The notes beneath the pieces are model-generated. The model was not told the origin of the DNA and did not search any database. It worked only from the letters and a program-made list of their open reading frames with translations. From NCBI GenBank assembly GCA_905331475.1, contig CAJNYU010001229.1, positions 33,456 through 97,455 on the forward strand: a stretch of DNA of 64,000 bases, given 5' to 3'. Every line of letters begins with the position of its first letter. Within the stretch, counting starts at the first letter, position 1. This DNA is from Rotaria socialis. Its lineage: Eukaryota; Rotifera; Eurotatoria; Philodinida; Philodinidae. Shown here piece after piece: positions 13,601-24,953 of this stretch. The position numbers were made by a program, and so were the translations under genes.

Positions 13601-15779
13601 TATCGATCATAACTATAGTTTACTACTTAGTTCGCTGTACTCTTCAACAATTATGAGTACAATATTGTAATGTTGATGAATCATACATACATACACGTAT
13701 ATATATATATATATATATGTATAAACTGAGAACGAGAGAGAAAGAAAGAATTTGTTCGAATAAATAAAGATTTTTTTCTTTCTCTCTTTGTATAACGACC
13801 ATAAAAAAAAGTTTATTTCCAAAAGATTAACAGGAGCAAGCCATTAAATAGATCGGAAAACATACTCTGCTGTTGCTGTCCTGGTGATTGAACAGCAAAC
13901 CATGATTGTAATTGATCATGATTAGAAGTTTTTAATGATGACGATGATGATGCAGATGATGAGGAGTTTATGTCATTACTAACACTGGAATTACTATTAT
14001 TGTAATGATTAAAATGAAAACGTTGATGATGGGGATCAAAAAGATACTGTTTTTGTTGTTGAAAATATGGATGAGATACATGCGATGATGATGGTACAGT
14101 AGTAAGAAGTAAATGTTGATGTTTCAGTAAATCTGGTGAAGTATTTGATGAACAAGATGACGTCGCTGGATAAAATCCATTCATTGAAATACATCGTGTT
14201 TCATACATAATTCATGGAATAATATTTCAACAAAATAAATCAAATGAAAAATCAATGTTGCTACATAAATTTTGATTATTTTTGGCCATCAAACGATGAC
14301 TATCTTTTGGCAAGATGATATTCTTTACATGTATGTATCTCGGCCATAGGTCGCATTTGTCTAATGTACTGTTTTGTAGGATGTATATACATCGCTGATC
14401 GTTGTTCCTCTTTTTCTTTCTCTTTCTCTTTCTCTTTCTTTTCCTCTTTTTGTGGTTCTCTTTTTCTTCTGCGTATACAATTAGCATAGCTGTCGAAAGA
14501 GCAAAAAAGAACATACATACATGCACACAATAACGGATCTATTCTTAGTGCTGCCACTACTCCTATTCATTGGCTTGCCTCCAGCAGCATCCTTGTCTTC
14601 TTCTTTTTCTCTCAAACTTCCTTTTTTAATGGCGTGTGACATATGAAAATAAACACGTGACAACTTACCATAATCGAACGATCTTCCACTAAGAACTATA
14701 TTTGTTGTCACGAAAAATCCTTTTCTCTACTATAGTTAAATAAATAGAAGAAAAAGAAATAGAGCATATAAATGACCACACAACTGACCATTACACATAC
14801 AGAACAATTCGTTGTTTTTATTGAAGATTTTATTCAACTATTAATTATGAAAAGAAGAAGAAAAAAAATGATATATATATATATAGTATATATCATAAAC
14901 ATCCATCAAAAAGAACTTTATCTGTGTACTAATCATACGCAAAGGCCTTGTCAATTGTCACTTAAGATACGCATAACCTATTACCTAGACATCTTACACT
15001 CCAGGCATTAAATATGATACATATCAAGCGCTGAAAAGTAAATGATACTATGCAAAAACAACAAACTGACTTCATCGATCATTTATTTGGCATCATCGGC
15101 ATCGTTTGTTTTTCTGCTAAGGTTCTATTCGATTATGATAAACTAGTCGGACACTAGGTATCAGTAATATGTCAAAAGAAAGTAACATCTGTCTCTAATG
15201 AGAATATTGTTCGATCACATTCATTTTTTATTTTAAATTGAAACATATTCAAACTTATTTTCGTTTTTGTAATTAAATACTTCGATAATAAAAATGTATG
15301 AAAAATTATTTTCATTTAAATTTATAAGTTCATCGTTTCTTTGAATGAAAATCAATAAACTTACCATGTACTTCTTTAACTTCATTATCAACTTGAACAC
15401 GAAAAATTTGTCCAGGTTTAACAAGAATTCGAGCTACAGAGGAACGTGTTGCTCCTAGTGGTAAATCAGCTGGTGTTGCTTCAGTAAATGATGCTTCAGC
15501 AGTGGTCATATTTGTTGAATTTATGGTTGTTGTATCTGTATCTGATATAAAATCATTGACAACATTAGTTGTGATATCAGTTTCTTCTGATTCAGAAATT
15601 GGTACTTGTTCTTCGATTTTTTTATTTGAATTATGAGTTAAAGGTTCATGAATATCATTAGATGATATTAGTTGCGGTGACGATGATGGTGACATCGGAT
15701 CACTTTCTTGAACTTCAACATGATTTGATTGTTTTAATGATTCGAATGTCACAGCCATTGAAATACTGACAAGATACAA
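4685..15779 (-). CDS. FNDC3: Fibronectin type III domain protein of the FNDC3A/FNDC3B family
   Basis: FNDC3 proteins are membrane-anchored multi-FN3 proteins of the secretory pathway and cytoplasm. Exons joined by hand (minus strand): 15779-15365, 13093-12927, 12844-12691, 12637-12356, an uncertain exon ending 12194, 12108-11924, 11858-11704, 9704-9645, 9584-9389, 9339-9218, 9154-8914, 8852-8714, 8657-8592, 8535-8317, 7191-7019, 6963-6697, 6630-6374, 6314-6072, 6015-5849, 5283-4685. About 1390 residues result, against about 1200 in human. The N-terminal part carries the family block ILVKPGQIF...VHG|PATV...NGPAF...LPPGHTVQQVL, then Pro-rich, poly-Pro and poly-Gly (12 Gly) segments. Nine FN3 domains follow, as in human FNDC3, with typical motifs such as LSDKGKDAKYK, DNGSKLTHYILEYDEGKG and WDPPRDNGGADIEQY. 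The last exon ends with a hydrophobic helix (VISVGFALLAIFIAIFANV), a tail anchor. Splice phases agree everywhere except around 12194-12356. The first Met could be 15779 or the internal MAVTFE. Large introns: 15364-13094, 11703-9705 and 8316-7192. Confidence 0.93.
13419..13426. promoter_or_regulatory. Full CRE/ATF palindrome TGACGTCA in an FNDC3 intron
   Basis: A perfect 8-bp CRE lies 440 bp downstream of the candidate alternative first exon. One such site by chance in 64 kb of AT-rich DNA is not surprising, so function is speculative. Confidence 0.25.
13695..13720. repeat. AT dinucleotide microsatellite
   Basis: An uninterrupted run of about ten AT units follows a CATA-rich stretch. It is intronic in FNDC3. 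Confidence 0.8.
13866..14208 (-). CDS. Candidate alternative first coding exon of FNDC3
   Basis: An open frame inside the first large FNDC3 intron starts at ATG 14208 (MYETRCISMNGFYP) and runs 114 codons plus one base to a consensus donor (A|GTATGT). The donor is in phase 1, exactly like the donor of the upstream exon at 15365, so it can splice to the shared exon at 13093 and give QQQQS followed by PATV. Composition is Ser-, His-, Gln- and Asn-rich, similar in style to the disordered N-terminus of the gene. No acceptor with a pyrimidine tract precedes it, so an alternative start fits better than a cassette exon. It could also be a chance frame in low-complexity intron sequence. Confidence 0.4.
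14402..14472. repeat. CTTTCT-rich pyrimidine tract
   Basis: A long polypyrimidine stretch on the + strand with imperfect CTTTCT repeats. It produces spurious Lys/Arg-rich frames on the minus strand. Confidence 0.75.
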
Positions 15780-18700
15780 TAATAGATTAAGAGAAAGACG
15801 AAGAACAAAGTCGTCGACGACGATGATTATGAGAAACCGTCCAAGTCATCTGAAAAATATAGATAGAAAGAAAATTATTTGTAACCATGATGTAACAAAA
15901 CAGTCACATTGTTCGAACTCGCATTGTCATCATAATTCTTTCTTTTTTTCTCTTTTTGTTGTTCCTCTCTTTGTGATGAGAACAAACCGAACTCGTGTGT
16001 GTGACTATCGTCAACGATAACATCAACTAATCAGAAGCGAAGAACACAGAACTGTCAATGATGACAATCAAGCACGAGCAACTATTCAAATCCAAGAGAA
16101 ATTTTTGACAATGGATGACGGTATGTTGTAGGTAGAACGTGACTATTGCGATCTTTTCTTGTTGAATCCTCACTTTCTCTTTCTCTATGTCTCCTCTTTC
16201 CTTCTCTATTCGAGAGAATATCCTTCAAAATTACCATCTGTTCGGTCAAGAATAAATGCTAGAGCCATGGTGTCCTCAATGCTTGTCTCTCTCTTTATAT
16301 GTATATCTCTATGTCAATATTTTTATTGAGATTTTTCTCAAACGATGTTCTTTCTTTCTCTTTATTCATCATTATTTTTTTTCTCGTGAAAAACACATTA
16401 CAATGATCACGAGGAGAAGAATACAAGAATACGACACGAGCAAAAGAAGAAGAAAGACAAGAGAATACGAGAAAGAACAATTCTACCTAAACATAGTTAC
16501 AAATCGACTCGTATTTCTTCGCTATATAAAGTTACTATTTATTATTCTTATCGTTTCAATGTGTTTCTAATATTTAACTTAATACAAATTATAAACAAAC
16601 GGATGTTGAATTAGTATGATACTGTTTAAAAAAAAGTCATATGTTTTAATACCAGACATTTTTAATATTTAATTAATCAAATAATAGTGCCAATCTGATT
16701 CTCACCTTCAGAAGCTTGGGACTTTTCCTTTGGCCCTTTCTACAACCATACTTACGTCAGCTATCGGTTACTTCTATCGCTTCCTAAGACGATAAAAGCA
16801 ACAAAGAAAAGAGAAACAAGTGCTACCATCATACACGAACGACTAACTGCTGTTACATTCTGTTTTTTATTCTCCATAAATCATAATAACTGTAAGGTGG
16901 CTTTCTTTCATATCAATACACACGAATATAACCAACATATGATGACTGACTTGTCGACCTGCTGATCGATAGACGAGAAAACCACGATCGAGAAGTACAT
17001 GTCCAATGATATGGAACACACATATTTAGATTAGGTTATAATTTTCAATTATATTCTTATTATGTTAACTCATCAATAATAGTAATATTAACAGTAATAG
17101 TAAGAGAAAGAGAAAGAAATGCATTTATATAATGTGTAACTATATTCAATGTGTAACATTGTCAATTGTGTAGGTAGACTTACACTTGATTTGTACTGAA
17201 AAAATTTAGATGAATGCCAAAAGTGGTCTATAAAAAAACGGAAGCAAACTAGGTAGGTGTTGGCTCCCATCGTTTGCGTTCTCACAAAAGATTACTATAT
17301 TTTTGAGCGAACGGGTGATAGAGAGAGAGCGAAAGGACACATAGCTCTCCTATGTATCCTGTCGAACCGGCAAGATTTGTTAATGAGGTTGTCATCAGAC
17401 TTGATCGGAAAAGAGATGATGCGAAAAACGAGAGAAAGAATAGAAAATCTATATACATGTAAAAAAAAGATTTGCATTCAGTTCTTTGTCCTGTTCTACG
17501 AATTGAGTTGCAGCCGAAAGACTTCAACGTTACACAATGCTATGTAAACGCAAGGACTTGACAATCATAACAGAAGATGGAATAAAATATGGAAAGAAAA
17601 AGAGTTGCATATGAGAGTGGATTGGTAGGCGGATGACGATCGAATGAAAACAGAAAAGAGACAGCTATTTATATCTATCGTCAAAAAATAGAACAATAAA
17701 AGTATTTAATATTCAAAAAATTTTATGAATAATTAAAAAAAGTTTCTAATCATAATTTTCGTATTATAGCTTTCACTGGTATTTTACCACTGTTATTTCT
17801 TGCGGGCATCGTTTACATTGAAATCAATTAAAATATAAGTATTACCTAAGGCTAATAGCTAATATATATATATATCTTTTTTTTCTCATCCTTCGCTGTA
17901 ATTTCAATATCTTTGAGACTCTTCAAATAGATGAAGCTATTTTATAATAATATATAGATGCAGAAAACGAATTCTATTAACATATTATTCATTGGCATTT
18001 ATATATAAGATAAAAAGACCAGACTTTAATATTTTACTTGAATGATTCCTAATAGAAAGAAAAACAGCGAGTACTTCATTTCGAAGAGTATTAAATTAAT
18101 CCAAGGCGTCTATAGTGAAATACATATTTCAATAAATCCCTTCTCTTATCTTTACTCGATGGATAATAAAAGAAAAAGTGAAAAACAGAAAGAAAATTAT
18201 TTTTGATGTTTGATTTCAACATGAAAATTCCAAGTAGTTGTTAATTTGCTTTTTATAACTTATATGTAGATATGGGTGGATGTGTAAAGATTCGAGAAAA
18301 AAAAGAATAGATCGATAATTATATATTGAAAACCTTTGAATAAGATCAAAAATCCCACAAAGACTTCTTTTACCTGAATTAACATACGATTCTATTTAAT
18401 TCTTCTTCTACTTGCTGATCGATTTACTAATAGATGAAATCGTTTTGATAGATTTATTGGCTTTTATAATCAAATCTTTCAATTCTTGACGTTCATGTTT
18501 CTGTGACGATAAATATTGCATAAATGCAATATCGATGGAAAATTGAATGTTAAACTATACTTTGTAACGTTTTGATCGATTTTGTTGCAGTAGAAATAAA
18601 AAGGATTCGTATATCGATAAAAAAAACTGGAATTTATTTATTTCTTTTTTCTTTTTCAAATAATCATTGGTCATTTTTGATGAATCATATTGAAAATCAT

Positions 18701-20443
18701 AATAGATGTCGCTAAATTTTTTCGTGGCGCAATTTGTTTTTCATTTTACTTACGTATTGAGAAACAATAAAAAACTTGTCAACACGGAGTAAATATCAAG
18801 TTAAAGTATTTTTTTTTCTATTATAAAAATTAGAATAAACCAAAAAAATGTTTATATTATATTATTACTTACATGTAGAAAATCAATATTGCATTAAACA
18901 GAAGACATTAAAATACAAAAACCTAAATTTATAGAAGCGATATATGTACATACTATCTACAGAGGCGTATATTATAAGAAACGCATAGGATGCGATGTTA
19001 TGTAGTGTTGAAAATTGTCTACTTACGGTTAGCATTCCTTTTTTTCTTCTTGAATGCGATCTCATTGTACTCTGCCTTCAATATCAAATTACACCTATGA
19101 TATGATAGTAGGTAATCGATGATTAATACAATAAAAATATCGAATACTCTATACGAATACATACAGTGGCTCCGAATTCATTCATTTTTTTAGGTAGCTC
19201 ATTTCATAATTTCAGTGATAGAAATTTAAAATCAATCAAATTTTGCTTAGAAACTCAATTGAAAATATCAATTATAGTTTTCGCCTAAACAAAACTCAAT
19301 GAAAATAATTTTTTATTGTTGAAATTTCTTTCGAGTACAAATCTTATATGAATATGAAAACTAACATCATAAATCAAAAAGAATGATCTTATTTTTTAGT
19401 TTCGAATATAAACTGAAAGTACTCTCTTTTTAGTTGAAAAAAAACGACTTCATTCGATACATGATTAGCAAAGATAATAAAGATATTATGATATTATACA
19501 GTAATATTTAGATTATGTCATATTTTTTTTGTTTTTGTCTTTAGCCGTTGCCCATAGATAAGATCATCTGAGTAGTAGTGCATTTCCTTTCTACATTTGG
19601 TACACATTCAAATACATTAATATTATCTTTCTTTTTTTACTTCGATGTATTTCCATCATGGAAGTGTCTTGATAGATGTTGAATTCTTCAAGTCAAAGTT
19701 CTATTCAATACATATGATAATTTGAAAAATGAACAAGTTGTTTGTTGATGACAAAGAAGAAACGCAAGGGCGTTGATAGGAACAAAAATCTAATTCAGAT
19801 AAGAGAGATGTAGATAGAAGTAGATGAATGATAGCAGTGACCTAGAAATATGAAAACCTTGAATCAGTTATCTGATGAAGTTGTCGAAACGAGTAGAGTC
19901 ATTGCAATTATTATATATCTAATATTTGATGAAAACCTCTAGTATAAATGTTACTTGTAATTATATGCGATCAAAGTTAAAATATAAGAAATAAACAATA
20001 AATAATTCAATTACAGAAAATATACGATTGATGAATTGCTTTTTATTAGATAGATAACTAATTATTTTATTATTGTCTAGTGGTGAATACAGTTTATGAT
20101 TTATAATGTCAAAAAATTATAGATCTGTCATTAAGAATAATAATAATAATAAAGAATTAATTCTTTTAAATCTACTTATCGACTGTAGTCAGCAAAATAA
20201 ATGTAGTTTCTATTTGACTATATGAAAATTTCATGTTTTCATAGAGAAATAATTTGAGAACAATTTCAGAATGAGACTTATTTATTCATTGTCATATTTA
20301 TAAACTATTCTGATATAAAATCAATTCCATGTATTATATTCTAAAACAGTATGCTTCTTATCTCTTTCAAAATATCAGATGGTATATTGTTATTTAAATA
20401 TATTATAAACTTAAATTCATAGAAACTTATGGCTTTTATTATC
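15780..20443. other. Gene-free stretch upstream of FNDC3
   Basis: No exon or RNA gene could be supported on either strand. The first few hundred bases should include the FNDC3 promoter and 5' UTR; several T/C-rich tracts lie at 15938-16360. A short AT repeat lies near 17862-17876. The frames at 16256-16570 and 17257-17547 are low-complexity and lack family motifs. Confidence 0.5.
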
Positions 20444-20445
20444 TA

Positions 20446-21385
20446 ACAGGTGGGCCATAAATAATGAGACTGTTAGTATTTTTCGAATTTCTTTTCTTCC
20501 TCGTACTCGACTGAGCTGATTCTTCTCTCTAAAGATTCCACGTTCAATTCTCTACAAAATGGTGTGTAGCCGATAGTACGAAATTTTGAGATATTGTTTC
20601 AGCTGAACAAAATACGAGGTGTCCCAAAAAGCTGAAAAAATGTAACTTAAAAATTGGTCTTTTGCTAATAATAAATCAAATTGTTTAATCGTGTCAAAGC
20701 TAAATACGTAAAATTGTAGCCCTTGAAATTCTCTCTCGATTGGCCATCAAAGCGAAATTGTTTTCTTTATTTTATCCTTTCATTCATGGTTTCCGTAAAA
20801 GCCCCATCACTGATTTTTAGCCTTTTTGGCTTACTTATTAGGACCATCCGCAGATTGATCATATTTCGAACAAGATTAAACCAATCAGACTTGTTCAAGC
20901 GTCATATGAAAAAGAAAATGTTTCCCTACTAAATACACATCCAAATAGTTTTAAATATTGTTTTGTTAAAAAATCGATATGATATCACTTCATAACACTA
21001 ACATTTCGCTGATGTTATCACGGCAAGCAACTAATTAGCCATTTTCTATCAGGTTAACGCACGAAGAAAAAATGAATTTAGTCCCCATCAGATAGAGAAT
21101 ATCTGAATTTGTAAAAGAATAACTTGGGATCTGATTTGTATACAATTTTGACATAGATTTAAAATTGCAAAACTTTGCTAGAAAACGATTACATTTTTCA
21201 GTTTTTTTGGGACACCTCGTATTTTGTTCAGCCGAAACAATATCTCAAAATTTCGTATTATCGGCTATACACCATTTTGTAGCGAATTGAACGTGGAATC
21301 TTTTGAGAGTAGAATCAGCTCAATCGAGTCGAGGAAGAAAAGAAATTTGAAAAATACTAACAGTCATTATTTATGGCCCACCTGT
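20446..21385. mobile_element. Foldback/MITE-like element with about 200-bp terminal inverted repeats and TA flanks
   Basis: The left arm (20446 to about 20645) and the right arm (about 21190 to 21385) are imperfect inverted copies. The outermost matching bases are ACAGGTGGGCCATAAATAAT at the left, with its complement at the right. TA dinucleotides flank both ends (20444-20445 and 21386-21387), as in Tc1/mariner-type insertions. The inner ends of the arms contain CGAGGTGTCCCAAAAA, which itself resembles a mariner-type terminus, so a nested structure is possible. The 540-bp centre holds only a 69-codon frame (20723-20932) with no transposase motif, so the element is non-autonomous. The family assignment is inferred from the TA flanks only. 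Confidence 0.8.
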
Positions 21386-21387
21386 TA

Positions 21388-23137
21388 GAAGCATGAAGTG
21401 AGATTTGTGTGTCTATAAAATAGAAAAATAGATTGGGCAAGGTGCATCTTTGCTAACTTCTAGTGTAAACATTACCGTAAGCTTGAAATTTTCAAAAATC
21501 AGTAATTTCTTATTATCAGAGAAGATCTCAGTATCAATTTAAGTAATACTAAGATATCATCGAATGTATATTTGAAATCGATATGGTGTTAATTTTCAAG
21601 TCATAAATATATATCAGGGAACAGAGATATTTGCTTTTTAATTTTAGTTGAATTGAAAGATACAGTTGTACGATGTTTTTATGAATGGATAATCCATTGG
21701 TATTTAATATTGATATAAATTCTTTATTTCTTCTCCTTGAGAATGATGAAAATTTCAGGTCTTGTGTTATTCGAGTTTTGAAAGTATTTAAAATTCTGTA
21801 CGACACGTGACACTTATCAAAAGATTTGTTAAAAGATTTAAAAGATGAGTTTTTCTTGTATGAAAATGTCTAGATTCTCAATTGTTTCTGTTTCAGGCCA
21901 ACTCAATAGTACTATTTTTCCAAATTTGAATAAACGCAGTGGATTTGTATGACGAATTTGAATGTATCAATTACAATCGATAAAGTCGCTTACTTTCCTG
22001 GTTGTATTTTTCTAATCAATATTTTTTATTTTGCCTGTCAAATAACATGATCACGATCGTAGCATATCTAAAATGACGATCGAACGATTGACTATAAACA
22101 ACACTGATTATTTAGTAAAAGAAAGAAAACAGAAAAACAAGACTTCGTATTAATTACGATTAGCTATTTTCTTGAGAGAATTGGAATTCTGGATTTTGTA
22201 TTCTTCAAAAGTATCAAATTCAAAAAATTCTGTTAACTTATGAGACAAAAATATATAAACGTATATCGGCGACTCAGTAAATATTAGCTAACAACATTAG
22301 TGAAACATGTAAGAAAATCGATGGCAAAGAGGAAATTGAAAACTTATTCTTTAGCTATTTTTGTTTTGTGCTAAGATTTTATACCACTTCCACTATGTTC
22401 TCATCGACAGAAAAAGTAAGAGATACATCAAGCTTTTGTTTTTTAGAAACGATAGAAAATTTAATTGAACGAATAAAAACCAAAATTTGATCAATAATTT
22501 TCGCATGCATACATTTTATAATTAATATCGATTAAATTTTATCCTAATCCGATCTATACGAAACCGATAAACTAAGTAGAAGAAAAAGTATGCTCCCATA
22601 AAAGATTCTAGTTAATCTTATTTACCAACAACAGCAGTTTGCAGTAGACTGTAAAAAAAAGAATTTCTTTTTTGTTTCTATTCTTTTTATCGATCTAGTG
22701 AGTGTTTATTGTTTAAATCTATTCTCACGCAACAATCGATAGAAAGCGTGAGACAAAGTGAAGATCTTACACTTTTTTCTCTATACGTTAAGAGAGGACG
22801 ATGAAGGTTGCTGCCGTTCACATATTTTATTCTCAATATTACATAAAAAAACTGTTTAAAACTTGAAAGAATGATTCATATACAAAGACGCTCGTGCAAG
22901 CCAAGAACAAAGACGTATGGTAACACACATGATTTCTTTTTTTTTCTTCTTTTTTTATATTTTCATCTTGTACTCTTACCTAATTTAAATATCTGTCCAT
23001 CTCCAGGACAACAAGTAACCGCCATATTTTACTTGACATACAGCAATATTATTTGCAAGTCTTGAATAAACAAAATTATTTCATTTTTTTATTCTAGAAT
23101 TATTTTGTTGTTTTAAATTATTAATACTTTTAACACA
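21388..23137. other. Gene-free stretch before TPPP
   Basis: No gene is seen. The 3' portion (about 22700-23137) should carry the TPPP promoter and 5' UTR. The T-rich tract and AG at about 23085-23096 could be the end of a 5' UTR intron, but this is not certain. Confidence 0.45.
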
Positions 23138-23797
23138 ATGGCATCAGGTGGAAACAGTGGTTTAAAAGATGCCTTCGATAAGTATTCAAGGTTTGGTAAA
23201 ACTGAAACACAATTGAAAGAAAAAGATATTCGTATTGATTCAAAAAATATTCAAAAAATGATGAAAGATGCCGGTGTTGTTGATAATACTTATACAACTC
23301 AATTACTTGATAATGATATTGCACGTGTTCTTGGTAAACTCACATCTGGAGGAACGTATTCTAAGGGAATGTAAGTAATAACAAATAAAATCGATGAAGT
23401 TTTATACATCTGAACATATATTCTAGTAAAACATTTGAACTACAAGGTTTTAAACAACTTATTGATCAAGTTTCTGCATCGAAAAACATATCTACTGATC
23501 AAATTTTTGCACAAATCAATGCTTCAGGAGGACCAAGTTTAGTTCATGTCACCGTAAGATATGAATTAAGATAAAAAAGAAAGATGAATCTTTTATATTG
23601 ATTAATTTATTTAGACTACTGCTAATAAAATTATAACAGACCGTATGACTGATGCAAGTCAATATACAGGTTCGCACAAAGAACGTTTTGATGCCGAAGG
23701 GCATGGCAAAGGAAAACCAGGTCGTGTTGATGGATTTAAAAATACAGGTTATGTTGGCAATTATAGAGGAGAAGGGACTTATGATCAAAAGCATTAG
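23138..23797 (+). CDS. TPPP: Tubulin polymerization-promoting protein (p25-alpha family)
   Basis: Three exons, 23138-23370, 23427-23553 and 23615-23797, join in frame to 180 residues, close to the roughly 176 of short animal TPPP3-type proteins. Family members bind and bundle microtubules in the cytoplasm. The N-terminal half is the helical p25-alpha core ([12 protein letters not shown], then [12 protein letters not shown] and FKQLIDQVS). The C-terminal half carries the hallmark segments [21 protein letters not shown] and [16 protein letters not shown]. The long disordered N-terminal tail of vertebrate TPPP1 is absent. Both introns are short (56 and 61 bp) with GT-AG ends. The start ATG is the first in frame and is preceded by an A-rich context. 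Confidence 0.96.
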
Positions 23798-24045
23798 ATT
23801 TAATATAACTATTTCAACATTAAAACAGACTTTGACATTTATAAATATACATCAGCATGTCTCTGTGTTTTTTTTTCTTGCAACATATATATATATATAT
23901 ATCTTACTATTGTCTGTTTCATTGTTGTAATTTACAAAAGAGAACTAGAAGAAGTAGCAAAGAGAGCCTTTTGATTAATATAAACCATTTATTTTGTTTT
24001 TTTCTTTGCTGCTTAATAATAGCAACAATATCAAAATGTGACTGT

Positions 24046-24051
24046 AATAAA
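24046..24051 (+). terminator. Possible poly(A) signal of TPPP
   Basis: AATAAA lies about 250 bp after the TPPP stop codon. Assigned by position. Confidence 0.4.
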
Positions 24052-24503
24052 GCATTGAATGGCCTTTGTTGCTGTCAATCTGTATTCGAAAAGAAAGACG
24101 TTATTACTCATGTCGTTATTTATTTTTTTGTTCTATTTTATTTTTTTGTTCTATTTTATTTTTCTTAATATAAATGCCGATGCACGCTGACGAAAGCAGA
24201 AAAAGAAAAAAAGAGAAATTCATCTCCATCTTTTTTTTCATCATGCAACGCCTGTTAGAATATCTCCATTCTTGCGTTTTACATATAAATTCTAAAACAG
24301 AAGTATTGCTTCTATATTTTGCTTTTGCTTTTCATGACATCAGCTATTTTTTCTTTCGATAAGAACAAACTATCTGGTCCTATAAAACAGAATTTAAAAA
24401 AACGAAATATATATATAAATATATATTTGTGTTCTTTCTATTTTTATTTGGTGTTATCGTAGAGGTAAGTCATAGTGCATAGAATGTTGTCTCGAGCAAC
24501 GCA

Positions 24504-24511
24504 TGACGTCA
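24504..24511. promoter_or_regulatory. CRE/ATF palindrome upstream of the bZIP gene
   Basis: A perfect TGACGTCA lies 443 bp upstream of the bZIP start codon. This is the site class bound by ATF/CREB and by Fos/Jun/ATF3-family dimers, so autoregulation is plausible. It is inferred from the motif alone. Confidence 0.4.
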
Positions 24512-24953
24512 TGTGTGTAGAAAAAATAAAACACAGCCATATCTGAGTAGCTAACATATATAGTTAGATAAAGATATCGTACATCTTTCTTTAGAAATAA
24601 TTTGTAATTTTGAAGAATACTAAGAGTGTGTGCAATTCATTACATATCTACTGAATAGGTGTGATTTGATAATTATCAAATTAATTCAACGATAAAGATA
24701 GACAGTGAAATATGTTTACTTGTATTATTATATAAAACTATGCGTGTACATAAAAGTTTTTTTCGATTTTCTTTTGAGTATTCCCTGTATTATTTCAATG
24801 AATAGATGTCATGTGATCCTTTTTCGAACGTCTGTTCTCTATTTACATTCAACTGGAAAAAACCAACATTTTCTATATTGGAGAAAAAAAATCGCATTCG
24901 TATGATTTTATTTCATTTTAGTTACTAGTTCAATCAACAAATAATCAATAAAA

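Larger units (their letters stand above)
23798..24953. other. TPPP 3' region and bZIP upstream region
   Basis: No coding exon. It contains an AT repeat at 23886-23902, a possible TPPP poly(A) signal, an 18-bp unit repeated twice at about 24119-24165 (TTTATTTTTTTGTTCTAT-like), a CRE at 24504-24511, and the putative bZIP promoter and 5' UTR. Confidence 0.5.

Noticed and set aside
14227-14711. Lys/Arg-rich minus-strand frames near the CTTTCT tract
   Set aside because: Pure translation of a pyrimidine microsatellite; no consistent splice sites.
17340-17400. GGTTCGACAGG on the minus strand, like a tRNA B box
   Set aside because: No A box or acceptor stem at the right distance.
20723-20932. 69-codon frame inside the TA-flanked element, considered as a transposase remnant
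   Set aside because: No D,D(D/E) spacing or helix-turn-helix pattern; too short.
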